Shown here in pieces: positions 51,745 through 60,373 of a stretch of DNA of 64,000 nucleotides (position 1 is its first letter; every line of letters begins with the position of its first letter). A program made the position numbers and the translations under genes. The stretch covers positions 82,145-146,144 of the forward strand of contig NZ_JAUSBN010000067.1 in assembly GCF_030651995.1 (NCBI RefSeq), read 5' to 3'. The notes under the pieces are model-generated. The model had not been told where the DNA came from. It ran no database searches and worked only from the letters and a program-made list of their open reading frames with translations. Origin of the DNA: Reyranella sp. (GTDB lineage Bacteria > Pseudomonadota > Alphaproteobacteria > Reyranellales > Reyranellaceae).

Positions 51745-52740
51745 CTAGATCAACCAACTCCGAATTGTAAGTACATAACTCATGAAGGCGTTCGATCGCG
51801 CGGCGCGCATGCGCAGCACCATGCGGCGATACTGGCGATCGCCCAGCGCCGTCACGAAGCGCTCTTCGTTCTTCATCATTGCATCGAGCATGCGATCTAG
51901 CATACGCGAATAGGTGTCTCCCCAATTGCGACTCGACAGATGGAGCCGTCCGCCGAGCACGGGATTGTCCGCGGCACCATTGCGCCCGTGAAGGCGATAG
52001 GAATAGAGCGCGTCGTCGATCAGCAGCGAGCCGGCCACCATCTGGGCCATGACGACGACGTAGAAGTCCATGTGCAGGCGGAACACCTCGTCATCCTCGG
52101 GGAAGACGAGATTGATCAAGGACCGGCGGAACATCATCGAAGACGTGCTGACCCAGACCCAGTGGACCACGCGCCTGGTGTAGAGGCGGTAGGGCGTTTG
52201 TCCTGGCCACCGGGCAGTGCCCTGCGCGACATCGAGCGTCGGCACGCGGGTCGCATCGAGCGGAACGAAGGCCTGGTCGCGGTCGGCGCGGGCGCGGTCC
52301 TTGCCGAACCAGTACATGCCGCCCGCGATCAGCTCGTCCTGACCGTTGATCAGGCGTGCGTTGCAGGCCGTGAAGCCCACCGCGTAGGCCTCGTTGAGAT
52401 GCGCGGCGAGATGGCGTTCGAGAAAGTCCGGATTCCACAGATCGTCGGAATCGAGGAAACAGACGAACATGGCGTTCGTCTCGGCGAGGCCACGGCGCGT
52501 GGCGCCGGTCTGTCCGACGTTCTTCTCCAGACGGACGTGGCGGAAGCGGGCATCGCCAAGCTCCTCCAGCGTCTGCTGGACGACCGCGACCGAATCGTCG
52601 GTCGAGGCGTCGTCGACGATGACGCAGTCGAAGTCGCGCAACGTCTGGCGCGCGACCGAACGGATCGCGTCGGCGATGTAGTCACGGCAATTGTAGCAGG
52701 TGACGACGACCGAGATGCGGGGGAGCTTGGCTTCGGTCAC
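51745..52740 (-). CDS. Family 2 glycosyltransferase
   Basis: 331 residues of a GT-A fold: SVVVTCYNCRDYIADAI at the N-terminus, VDDASTDDS for nucleotide binding, FLDSDDLW (Asp 97/Asp 99, the DxD motif), then a variable acceptor domain. It transfers a sugar from a nucleotide donor to an unknown acceptor, probably a cell-surface glycan or a lipid. GTG 52740 overlaps the stop of the IlvD/Edd gene (GTGA), an uncommon pairing. Confidence 0.85.
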   Translation of the reverse strand: MTEAKLPRISVVVTCYNCRDYIADAIRSVARQTLRDFDCVIVDDASTDDSVAVVQQTLEELGDARFRHVRLEKNVGQTGATRRGLAETNAMFVCFLDSDDLWNPDFLERHLAAHLNEAYAVGFTACNARLINGQDELIAGGMYWFGKDRARADRDQAFVPLDATRVPTLDVAQGTARWPGQTPYRLYTRRVVHWVWVSTSSMMFRRSLINLVFPEDDEVFRLHMDFYVVVMAQMVAGSLLIDDALYSYRLHGRNGAADNPVLGGRLHLSSRNWGDTYSRMLDRMLDAMMKNEERFVTALGDRQYRRMVLRMRAARSNAFMSYVLTIRSWLI

Positions 52741-54482
52741 TTTTCCGGTCCGAGGAAATCGAAGTCGACGCCTTCGTCGGCCTGCAACACGGTCTTGAAG
52801 AACAGGCCGGCATAGCCGCGTCCGCTGCCGGGATGGGCAGGCGGCGCTTTCCAGGCCTTCTTGCGGGCCGCCAACGTCTTGGCATCGACATGGAGTTCGA
52901 GCCGGCGCTTCGGCACGTCGAGGGTGATGCGGTCGCCGGTCTTCACCAGGGCGAGCGGTCCACCGACGGCGGCCTCGGGCGCGACATGCAGTACGATGGT
53001 CCCGAACGCCGTACCGCTCATGCGCGCATCGGAGATGCGGATCATGTCCTTCACGCCCGCACGTGCGAGCTTCATCGGGATGGGGAAGGAGCCTGCCTCT
53101 GGCATGCCGGGTGCGCCCTTGGGGCCGGCATTGCGCAGCACGAGGATATCGTCGGCCTTCACGTCGAGGTTCGGATCGTCGCCGCGGGCGGCAAGATCCT
53201 CCAGCGAGTCGAACACCACGGCACGGCCCGTGTGGGTCATCAGCGCAGGCGAGGCTGCTGCGTGCTTGATGACGGCGCCGCGCGGCGCGAGGTTGCCGCG
53301 GAGCACGGCCATGCCGCCGGTCGGCTTGATCGGATTCTTTGCGCTGCGGATCACCGTCTGGCCCGGCACCATCTCGGCGGCATCGATCACCTGCTTCAGG
53401 GTCTTGCCGGCGACCGTCCTGCACGTCTCGTCGAGGTTACGGCGGATCTCCTTCATCAGGCGCGAATTGCCACCCGCCCAATGGAAGTGCTCCATGTAGT
53501 GATCGCCCGACGGCTTCAGGTCGACCAGCACCGGCACGTTGCGGCCGATCTCGTCGAATTCCTCCAACTCGATCTCGACGCCGAGCCGGCGCGCCACCGC
53601 GGTGAGATGCACCAGCGCGTTGGTCGAGCCGCCGATCGCCTGCAGCACGGTGAGCGCGTTGCGGAACGCGGCCTTGGTCATGATCTCGCTGGGCTTCGGG
53701 CCCTGCTTGACGGCCATCTCCGCCGCGAGCCGGCCGGTCTGCTCGGCGATGCGCAGCCGGTCCGAATGGGTAGCCGGGATCGAGCCGCTGGTCGGCAGCC
53801 CCATGCCCAGCGTTTCGACGATGCAGCCCATCGTGCTGGCGGTGCCCATCACCATGCAGGTGCCCTTGGTCGGCGCCAGGCGCTCGCTCACCTGCTCGAT
53901 GTCGGTCTCGGAGAAGGTGCCGGCGCGATACTGGCCCCACAGGCGGCGGCAGTCGGTGCAGGCGCCCAGCACCTCGCCCTTGAAGTGGCCGACCAGCATC
54001 GGTCCCACCGGCAGCACGACGGCCGGCCGGTCGGCGCTGGCCGCGGCCATGAGCTGGGCCGGCAGGGTCTTGTCGCAGCCGCCGATCAGCACGACCGAGT
54101 CCATCGGCTGGGCGCGAATCATCTCCTCGGTGTCCATCGACATGAGGTTGCGCAGGAACATGCTGGTGGGGTGGGAGAAGCTCTCGTGGATCGAGATGGT
54201 CGGGAACACCATCGGCAGCGCGCCGGCCAGCATGACGCCGCGCTTCACCGCCTCGATCAGGTCGGGCACGTTGCCGTGGCAGGGATTGTAGTCGGAAAAG
54301 GTGTTGGTGATGCCCACGATCGGCCGGTCGAGCGCGTCGTCGGAATAGCCGCCGGCCTTGATGAAGGCCTTGCGCAGGAACAGCGAGAAGCCCGCGTCAC
54401 CATAGGTGGCGAGACCCTGGCGGAGTCCTGTTTCCTTCTTCGGTGCGGTCTTCGTTGTGCGGCGGCGTTTGGCGGATGCCAT
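52737..54482 (-). CDS. IlvD/Edd family dehydratase (sugar-acid dehydratase-like)
   Basis: 581 residues. The Fe-S dehydratase blocks are present: ITNTFSDYNPCHGN, GGCDKTLPAQ, ACTDCRRLW, the GTASTMGC region and GGSTNALVHL; the tail carries RISDARMSGTAFG. The length and the pattern around the Fe-S cysteines are closer to arabinonate/pentonate dehydratases than to the amino-acid enzyme IlvD. The reaction is dehydration of an aldonate or dihydroxy acid to a 2-keto acid. The 1022-residue open frame to 55805 is not one gene. It sits between an oxidoreductase gene (32 bases upstream) and the glycosyltransferase gene (four-base overlap). Confidence 0.85.
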   Translation of the reverse strand: MASAKRRRTTKTAPKKETGLRQGLATYGDAGFSLFLRKAFIKAGGYSDDALDRPIVGITNTFSDYNPCHGNVPDLIEAVKRGVMLAGALPMVFPTISIHESFSHPTSMFLRNLMSMDTEEMIRAQPMDSVVLIGGCDKTLPAQLMAAASADRPAVVLPVGPMLVGHFKGEVLGACTDCRRLWGQYRAGTFSETDIEQVSERLAPTKGTCMVMGTASTMGCIVETLGMGLPTSGSIPATHSDRLRIAEQTGRLAAEMAVKQGPKPSEIMTKAAFRNALTVLQAIGGSTNALVHLTAVARRLGVEIELEEFDEIGRNVPVLVDLKPSGDHYMEHFHWAGGNSRLMKEIRRNLDETCRTVAGKTLKQVIDAAEMVPGQTVIRSAKNPIKPTGGMAVLRGNLAPRGAVIKHAAASPALMTHTGRAVVFDSLEDLAARGDDPNLDVKADDILVLRNAGPKGAPGMPEAGSFPIPMKLARAGVKDMIRISDARMSGTAFGTIVLHVAPEAAVGGPLALVKTGDRITLDVPKRRLELHVDAKTLAARKKAWKAPPAHPGSGRGYAGLFFKTVLQADEGVDFDFLGPEK

Positions 54483-54514
54483 GTCGGTTTCTCTCCCAGA
54501 TTCACGGCATTTTG

Positions 54515-55636
54515 TCAGGTCGGCCCATCGCCGACCAGACCGGCGGCCCAGCGTGCGTGCGCCGTGGAGTCGCGACTCTCGCCGATGGTCCGCGCCAACT
54601 CGAGTCCCAAGAGGGCTCCGAACTTGAAGCCGTGGCCGGAGCAGGGCGACATCGCCCATCCTTTGGCGCCCTGCTTCTCCACGACAAAGCGCTCGTCGTC
54701 GGTGACGCTGTAGAAGCAGACCTTCAGGTTCCGTACCTGCCAGCGGTCGAATCCCCGGAGCAGGCTGCCGCAGCGATCGAGCAGGGCGCGCATCTCGCTC
54801 TCGTGCGCGTCGCGCGACGCCGTGGGGTCGCCGCTGCGGCTGAATTCGTGGTCGCCCACCTTCATGCCGCGACCGCGGACGGGCGGCACGAGATAGAGGC
54901 CGACGTCGCCGGTCTTCTCGATGATCATCGGTCCTCTCGCCCAGGCCGCGCGCTGGTCTTCCGGCAGGTCGAAATAGATCACGACCTGGCGGGAGGGCAG
55001 CACGCGGGCGCCGAGCGCCGGCAGCAGGCGCGGGGCCCAGGCGCCGGCTGCCACCACGACGATGTCGCCCTCGTGCGTCGCGCCGGCGTCCGTGACGATG
55101 CGGCCATGCTCGAGATCCACAGCGCGCACGGGTGTGTTGCCGTGCAATCGTACTTTGGCTTGCGCGCCGAGGTGGCGTACGAGCGCTGCCACGATGTCCT
55201 GCGCCAGCAGAACGCCGCCGGTGTCGATCCAGAAGGCACGCTCGAGCCCCTTGGTATCCAGCAAGGGAAAGCGTCGCGGCAGGTCCGACATCGAAAGTTC
55301 GGTCATCGGCTTGCCGATCGAGGCGAGCGCGGCGGCCGATTTTTCCGGCCAGTCTGCACCATTGCCACTCAAGGCCAGGGTGCCGGTCGGTTCGTACAGA
55401 GTCTCGCCGAGGTCGGCCCACAGCAGGTCCCACGCCGCATAGGCCTCGTCGATCATCCGGGCATAGCCGACATGGCTGCCGTAGGGATGGCGGATCAACC
55501 TGTGCTCGTCCATCGACGAGGCCAGTGGATTGGGAATCGGGCCCTGCTCGAACAGCTCCACCTCGTGGCCCCGTCGCGCCAATCCCCAGGCCGTTGCCAG
55601 GCCCATGATGCCGCCGCCGATGATGATCGCTCTCAT
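54515..55636 (-). CDS. FAD-dependent amine/sarcosine oxidase-like oxidoreductase
   Basis: 373 residues. Rossmann motif IIIGGGIMGLATAWGLARRG (4-23) for FAD and the DAO fold, with GHGFKFGALLGLELA near the end, as in sarcosine oxidase and N-methyltryptophan oxidase. The expected reaction is oxidation of a secondary amine or amino acid with production of hydrogen peroxide. It is the first gene of the likely operon with the dehydratase and glycosyltransferase. Substrate unknown. Confidence 0.8.
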   Translation of the reverse strand: MRAIIIGGGIMGLATAWGLARRGHEVELFEQGPIPNPLASSMDEHRLIRHPYGSHVGYARMIDEAYAAWDLLWADLGETLYEPTGTLALSGNGADWPEKSAAALASIGKPMTELSMSDLPRRFPLLDTKGLERAFWIDTGGVLLAQDIVAALVRHLGAQAKVRLHGNTPVRAVDLEHGRIVTDAGATHEGDIVVVAAGAWAPRLLPALGARVLPSRQVVIYFDLPEDQRAAWARGPMIIEKTGDVGLYLVPPVRGRGMKVGDHEFSRSGDPTASRDAHESEMRALLDRCGSLLRGFDRWQVRNLKVCFYSVTDDERFVVEKQGAKGWAMSPCSGHGFKFGALLGLELARTIGESRDSTAHARWAAGLVGDGPT

Positions 55637-55792
55637 GGGTCTCCCTAACGGTTCCGTGGCATGTTTGCAGGTGATTTGCCGATTCTACCTGCTTTGAGGG
55701 GTGTTGAGACCCCCTCTCGAAGATGTTGCAAATTGGGCCGCCATAGGCGTTGATGGCGCTGAGACTTCTACAACCGAGACATAGTCGAAGGA

Positions 55793-56389
55793 ATGAACAT
55801 GGCAATGACCATGCTGCAGATGGCCGGCGCGCAACCGACGCCGGCCACCATGGCCGACGGTATTCTGCTGATCATCGATGCGCAGCGGGAATATACGGAC
55901 GGATTGCTGCCGCTGACCGGGGTGCAGCCCGCGGTGGACGCGCTGGCCGTGCTGCTCGAGAAGGCCCGCGCGTCGGGAGCGCCAATCGTCCATGTGCGCC
56001 ACCAGTCCAAGGGCAAGGCGTTCAATCCGGCCTCGGCGGGCTACGAGATCGTCAAGGAACTGACGCCGCGCGACGGCGAGACGATCATCGACAAGGGCAT
56101 GCCGAACTCGTTCGCAGGCACCGACCTTGCGGCGCGCCTCGCTGCGATCGGCCGCAAGAACCTGATCGTCGGCGGTTTCATGACCCATATGTGCGTTTCG
56201 GCGACGGTGCGCGCGGCCACGGATCAGGGTTTCATGAGCACCATCGCCGCCGATACGGTGGCGACGCGCGACCTGCCCGATGCCACGGGCGGGGATACGA
56301 TCGCCGCGGAGGTCATCAACCGGATCACGCTTGCGGCCCTGTCGGACCGCTTCGCCTGGATCGTGCCTTCGGCCCGCCAGATCGCCTGA
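55793..56389 (+). CDS. Cysteine hydrolase (isochorismatase family)
   Basis: 198 residues. The triad is complete: Asp 29 (IIDAQREY), Lys 101 (DKGMPNSF) and Cys 134 (GGFMTHMCVSATVR). The family hydrolyses isochorismate, nicotinamide, carbamates or biuret-like substrates; this member is not near siderophore or NAD genes, so no substrate is suggested. A T-rich non-coding stretch with a 9-bp repeat follows. Confidence 0.87.
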   Translation: MNMAMTMLQMAGAQPTPATMADGILLIIDAQREYTDGLLPLTGVQPAVDALAVLLEKARASGAPIVHVRHQSKGKAFNPASAGYEIVKELTPRDGETIIDKGMPNSFAGTDLAARLAAIGRKNLIVGGFMTHMCVSATVRAATDQGFMSTIAADTVATRDLPDATGGDTIAAEVINRITLAALSDRFAWIVPSARQIA

Positions 56390-56453
56390 TACACGACCGC
56401 CGGTGAAGGGCCGGCCTGGCAGGCCGTCGAAAATGCCGGTCCTTGGCGAACCA

Positions 56454-56489
56454 ACGAAATAAACGAAATAAATGAATCAAACGAATTGA
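56454..56489. repeat. Imperfect tandem repeat, four units of 9 bp, A+T-rich
   Basis: Units of the form ACGAAATAA occur twice exactly, then as ATGAATCAA and ACGAATTGA, in the gap between the convergent cysteine hydrolase and Flp pilin genes. The 36-base tract is far richer in A+T than its surroundings. An imperfect inverted repeat around GGTACC follows at about 56519-56552. The role is unknown. Confidence 0.6.
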
Positions 56490-56580
56490 GAGGCGCCGCC
56501 CCTGATTCAGGTATCCTGGTACCGCTGGCGGGTCGATGTTGCTCGCCGGTACCTGCAAAAAAGCCTGCTTCAACGGCCTG

Positions 56581-56712
56581 TTAGAGGCCCTTGCCGCTGA
56601 CGGTGCTGATGGCGGTGATCGCCGCGACGGCGATCAGGGAGGCGATCAGCGTGTATTCGATCGCGGTGGCGGCCTTGTCGTCCGCCAGCAACCGGCGAAA
56701 AAAGGACAGCAT
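56581..56712 (-). CDS. flp: Flp/Fap-type type IVb pilin
   Basis: 43 residues with the class III pilin signature: a short leader (MLSFFRRLLADDKAATA) with Glu-Tyr (EY at 19-20) in ATAIEYTLIASLIAVAAI, then a hydrophobic helix. Flp pilins are cleaved by TadV and assembled by the tad secretion system for adhesion. No tad or rcp gene is in the window, so this is a solitary copy. ATG 56712 is preferred to 56766 because it gives the canonical leader length. Confidence 0.85.
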   Translation of the reverse strand: MLSFFRRLLADDKAATAIEYTLIASLIAVAAITAISTVSGKGL

Positions 56713-56897
56713 CGGTATCTCCGGATTGAAGAATGCTGGGGACTGAGTGAAGTCCCTGTCGAACAATAAGTTAGAAAATCGCCCTTAACGTATTGGACCG
56801 ACACACCGATACAATGTGAGAATTGTATCAAGTTCGTCGTGGCGCGCGCTGCGGCGAGCCTCGTGTTACCGTTGGTCAAGCAAGGAGGGGGCGTGTC

Positions 56898-57704
56898 ATG
56901 AAGTCCATTCTGACAATGGCCTGGACGTCGGAAGATCCGGCCGCATTCGAACTGGCCGCCAAGATCGCACGCAAGTTCGGGGCGCGCCTGATAGGCCTCG
57001 AACCGCCTTCCTACGGTGTCATGAGCATGGCCTGGGCGGATGCCGGGATGGGCGCACCGATCGGCGGCGGCCTCGCCGAGGATGCCGAGGAACGCCAGCG
57101 GGTCGCCGCGGTCAGGCAGGCCTTCGAAGAACGGGCGACGGGCCTCGTCTCCGAATGGCGCTCCGCCGACGACAGCGGTCCGACGGCGATCGGCACGATC
57201 GGCCGGGCCTATGACCTCATCGTTCTGCCGCAGCCCGGCGCCCTGCCGAAGATGCCGGAAAGCGTCTTCGAGACGGCGTTGTTCGATTCGGGCCGCCCCG
57301 TCCTCGTGGTGCCGCCCGGTTATGGCGGCATGGTCGGGAAGCGCATCCTGTTCGCATGGAACGGCTCGACCGAGAGCGCGCGTGCGATTTCGCTCGCGAT
57401 GCCGGTCCTGAGCGGCGCCGAGGCCATCGAGGTGCTGAGCGTCGAAGGGGCGATGGTGCCCGGTCCGACAGCCCTGGAAATCGCCGATTCGCTGAAGAGC
57501 CACGGTCTCAACGTGACTGGCCAGCATGTGAAGCCAGGATCAAAGTCGGCCGGGCAGACCATCGTCGACCGGGCGCAGGCACTGGGTGCCGACCTCATCG
57601 TCAAGGGAGCCTACACACAGAGCCGGTTGCGCCAGATGATCTTCGGCGGCGTGACCCGTGACCTCATCCTGTCGTCGCCCCTGCCGGTGCTGTTCTCCTA
57701 CTGA
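56898..57704 (+). CDS. Universal stress protein (UspA-like, two domains)
   Basis: 268 residues, the length of a double Usp protein. Both halves start with a short strand (MAWTSEDPAAFELAAKIA; ILFAWNGSTESARAIS), and the second ends in the ATP-binding block GAYTQSRLRQMIFGGVTRD. The N-terminal half lacks a clear G-x2-G-x9 loop and probably does not bind ATP. Usp proteins support survival under starvation or redox stress; mechanism generally unclear. AAGGAGGGG precedes ATG 56898 at correct spacing. Confidence 0.87.
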   Translation: MKSILTMAWTSEDPAAFELAAKIARKFGARLIGLEPPSYGVMSMAWADAGMGAPIGGGLAEDAEERQRVAAVRQAFEERATGLVSEWRSADDSGPTAIGTIGRAYDLIVLPQPGALPKMPESVFETALFDSGRPVLVVPPGYGGMVGKRILFAWNGSTESARAISLAMPVLSGAEAIEVLSVEGAMVPGPTALEIADSLKSHGLNVTGQHVKPGSKSAGQTIVDRAQALGADLIVKGAYTQSRLRQMIFGGVTRDLILSSPLPVLFSY

Positions 57705-57758
57705 TCAAGACAATCCGCCGCCGATGCGGCCAGCGGCGGTCGTGCTAGAAACCGCGAC

Positions 57759-59162
57759 ATGACGGCTGGCTCGCCCGCATCCGAATCGCTCCGGACCCGT
57801 ACACTGGTCCTGCTGCTGTTCGTGGTCGTTCTGGTCATGGGCGCCGGGCTCGCCCGCGCTCAGGGGCAAGAAAACCGAAGCGTCCCGGCCTCGCCGACGA
57901 TCGCGGAGAAGCTCGTCATCCTGCAGGCGGAGCGAGCCGAACTGCAGGCGCGCGCCGGCAGTCTGGCGCGAATCGAGATGTCGTCATCATTCCGGGCCGC
58001 GAGCCTGCTGTTCGATGCGCTGACCTCGCGCTACGAAGCCGAGCGCGACCAGCCCTTCGACCGGTTGCCGGCCGCGCGACAGGAGATGTTTGCCAGGCTC
58101 GAGGCGGTGAATGCGGCGTTGCGCGCCGCGATCGATCGCCCCGGCGCCCCCGGGGGGGCCGCTGCCGTGTCGCTGGCGGCAAGCGGCATTCCGGCGGACC
58201 TGGAGTGGATGGCGTCGTTCGATCTCTCGCCGGTCATTCTTTCCTACACGCCGACGTACCTGGTGCCTCTGCGGACAGCGCCGAGCGACGCGGCGGCTGC
58301 CACTGCTCCGGCCGGCGACGATCCCATGATCGAGATCGAGATTCTGGGCCTGCGCCTGACGAGGGACCGAACGCCGCCGGTGCTGACGATCGGCTCCTGG
58401 CGCGGGGAGGCCGTCGTGACGCCCGAGCGCTTGAAGTTCGTCGTGCCGCGCAGCGCTTTCCCGGCCGACGCGAAGCATGTGAGATTTGCCACCGGCTGGC
58501 TTTTCCTGCGCCATGCCTCCCGCACCGTGGCGTTCCAGCTGCTTTTCACCTCGATCCCGGAGAAGGTGGGCTCGTCCGCCTTCGACCAGAAGGTGCGGTC
58601 CGTCGTACCGGAGTCCAATACGCTGGTATCGCCGGAAATATTGGCGCGCGCACCGGCCGGCGAGGCGCGGACCGTGCGGCGTTGCTTCGATCCTCCGCCG
58701 GGATGGCGTTTCGACAAGAACAAGAGGCGTGTCGTCATCGTCGAGCGGCTGGGCTGGATCGACGACATTCCCGACGAGACGATGAACAGCGGCTCGGTCG
58801 CTTTCGTGCGCGAAGACCGGCCCAACCAGATCTGCGTCGCCGTCGTCGCCAAGGCGGCCACGAAGGCGGCGCGCACCGCCACGATCGGCCGCTTCGAAGC
58901 GACGCTCGTACGCGACGTTGCCACGGATCGCGTCGTGCACAGCGGGCGTCGCACCGTGGACTGGAGCGAGCCCGTTCGCATCCCGCTCGAGCCTGGGATG
59001 ATCGAGTGGAAGCTCTACGTCCGGCTGTTCGACGAGATCGATCGCGAGTTCGAGGGCAACGCCGACACCGCGGCCGTTCCCTCCGGCTTCACGTTCCTGC
59101 ACATCGCCATCGATGGCGACAAAAAACTGACGCTGCGGGCCGACCCCGAGGCGTTTCGTTAG
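57759..59162 (+). CDS. Unknown exported protein, 467 residues
   Basis: A signal peptide or anchor (TLVLLLFVVVLVMGAGLA at about 15-32), then a helical segment (QAERAELQARAGSLARIE) and a mostly beta-rich remainder with an extended DUF2381-like look but no confident match. Cysteines are few. The last 150 residues include two repeated beta-strand patterns around VEWKLYVRLFDE. It is opposite the MliC-META gene with four bases between the stops. No family assigned. Confidence 0.6.
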   Translation: MTAGSPASESLRTRTLVLLLFVVVLVMGAGLARAQGQENRSVPASPTIAEKLVILQAERAELQARAGSLARIEMSSSFRAASLLFDALTSRYEAERDQPFDRLPAARQEMFARLEAVNAALRAAIDRPGAPGGAAAVSLAASGIPADLEWMASFDLSPVILSYTPTYLVPLRTAPSDAAAATAPAGDDPMIEIEILGLRLTRDRTPPVLTIGSWRGEAVVTPERLKFVVPRSAFPADAKHVRFATGWLFLRHASRTVAFQLLFTSIPEKVGSSAFDQKVRSVVPESNTLVSPEILARAPAGEARTVRRCFDPPPGWRFDKNKRRVVIVERLGWIDDIPDETMNSGSVAFVREDRPNQICVAVVAKAATKAARTATIGRFEATLVRDVATDRVVHSGRRTVDWSEPVRIPLEPGMIEWKLYVRLFDEIDREFEGNADTAAVPSGFTFLHIAIDGDKKLTLRADPEAFR

Positions 59163-60373
59163 CGGCCTCGGGCCTCGAGGCGCATGCGTCTCTTGCCCGT
59201 CCCGTCAATGAGATCGAGCGTCGTGCCGGAGATTTGCGCGGTCCGGACCGCATCCAGCGCCGCGACGAAACCCTTCTCGATCGCCGTCTCGGCTGGGGGG
59301 CAGGCCATCATCGTCATCGGCCCGGGCGTAAAGCGAAGCCCGGCTGGATCGAGAACGTAGTCGCCACTCATGGTGTTGCAGCCCGTCGAGGCGGTGAACT
59401 TGCCGAGGTCGTCGAGGCGCATCAGCGGTCGCCGCCGCCAGTCGTCGAAGGTGAGACGATCGCCGTCGAGCTCGACCAGACGCCACTCGGTTTCCTGCAG
59501 CGCCGAGCCGCGCGCCGCCAGCGCCGGGCAGGCACCGCCGCGCTTCAGACCGAGGAAGCGATCCACCGTAACCGAGTTGTTGTTGTCGAAACCGCCGATG
59601 ATTTCGACAAAAAGGCTGGTATCACGGGAGGGCGTGGCGTCGACCCATGCCTTTTCGAGGTCGGGCTCGGCGCCGCCCGGTGCCACGCCATAGATGCGGC
59701 CGACCAGACAGGGCGCGAACAACCCGCCGTCCTGCGCGTCGCGATACATGCCGGAGAGCCGGAACCGGCCGTCGATGGGGTCGGGTTTCTCGGTGCGCAG
59801 GAGCTCGCTGCCGTCGTCGGCGATCAGCTTTTCGGTTCCGATCTCGCGGAACGCCCGTCGGGGTGCTGCGCTTCCGCGCAAGACCAGCCGTACGCCGCCT
59901 TCGACTTCCTGCGCCCACTCCCCCAGATCGAGCAGGGGGTCTGCCGATCCGTCGCGCTTCTCGCGCAGCCGGAACGTCCCGTCGGGAAAGAGGGTGACCG
60001 TAAGGCCACCGCCCTCGTAGGTGCGCGGCGGATTGCCCGGCCGGCCGGCGGCGTGGCAGCGCATCGAACGGCCGGCGGCGGTGAGCGTCACTTCGCGGCC
60101 GCGTCCGCGCAGCTCGTAGTAGGAATCCGAAAAGGCAAAGCCGGAACCCGCGGGCACGCGCGACAATTCTATCTCGGGTTGGCCGGGCATGCGCAGCGTT
60201 GCCTGCTCGCCGTCGTCCGAGAAGGAAGAGGCGAAGTCCATGCCGCCGGGACAGGAGTACATGACCTCGCCCTTTGGCACGGGCATCGGCGACGGCCGTG
60301 GGTCCGACGGGGAAACCTGTGCAGAGGCCGGCGACGCTACGAGCAGGATGACGAGAAGTAACAGTCTCTTCAT
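59159..60373 (-). CDS. Secreted MliC-META fusion protein
   Basis: 404 residues. A signal peptide (LLLLVILLVASPASA) leads to an MliC-like domain (about 35-110, with YSCPGGMDF and the second Cys in RCHA), which inhibits C-type lysozyme, then a central unassigned part with CLVGRIYG, and a META domain at the C-terminus (about 300-400: WRLVELDGDRL, STGCNTMSGDY, MMACPP). META domains occur in HslJ and motility proteins. The ATG overlaps the stop of the AI-2E permease gene (ATGA), so translation is coupled. Confidence 0.75.
   Translation of the reverse strand: MKRLLLLVILLVASPASAQVSPSDPRPSPMPVPKGEVMYSCPGGMDFASSFSDDGEQATLRMPGQPEIELSRVPAGSGFAFSDSYYELRGRGREVTLTAAGRSMRCHAAGRPGNPPRTYEGGGLTVTLFPDGTFRLREKRDGSADPLLDLGEWAQEVEGGVRLVLRGSAAPRRAFREIGTEKLIADDGSELLRTEKPDPIDGRFRLSGMYRDAQDGGLFAPCLVGRIYGVAPGGAEPDLEKAWVDATPSRDTSLFVEIIGGFDNNNSVTVDRFLGLKRGGACPALAARGSALQETEWRLVELDGDRLTFDDWRRRPLMRLDDLGKFTASTGCNTMSGDYVLDPAGLRFTPGPMTMMACPPAETAIEKGFVAALDAVRTAQISGTTLDLIDGTGKRRMRLEARGR

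Noticed and set aside
52737..55805. 1022-residue open frame on the minus strand
   Set aside because: The first ~440 codons are out of frame with the FAD oxidoreductase gene; the real dehydratase starts at 54482.
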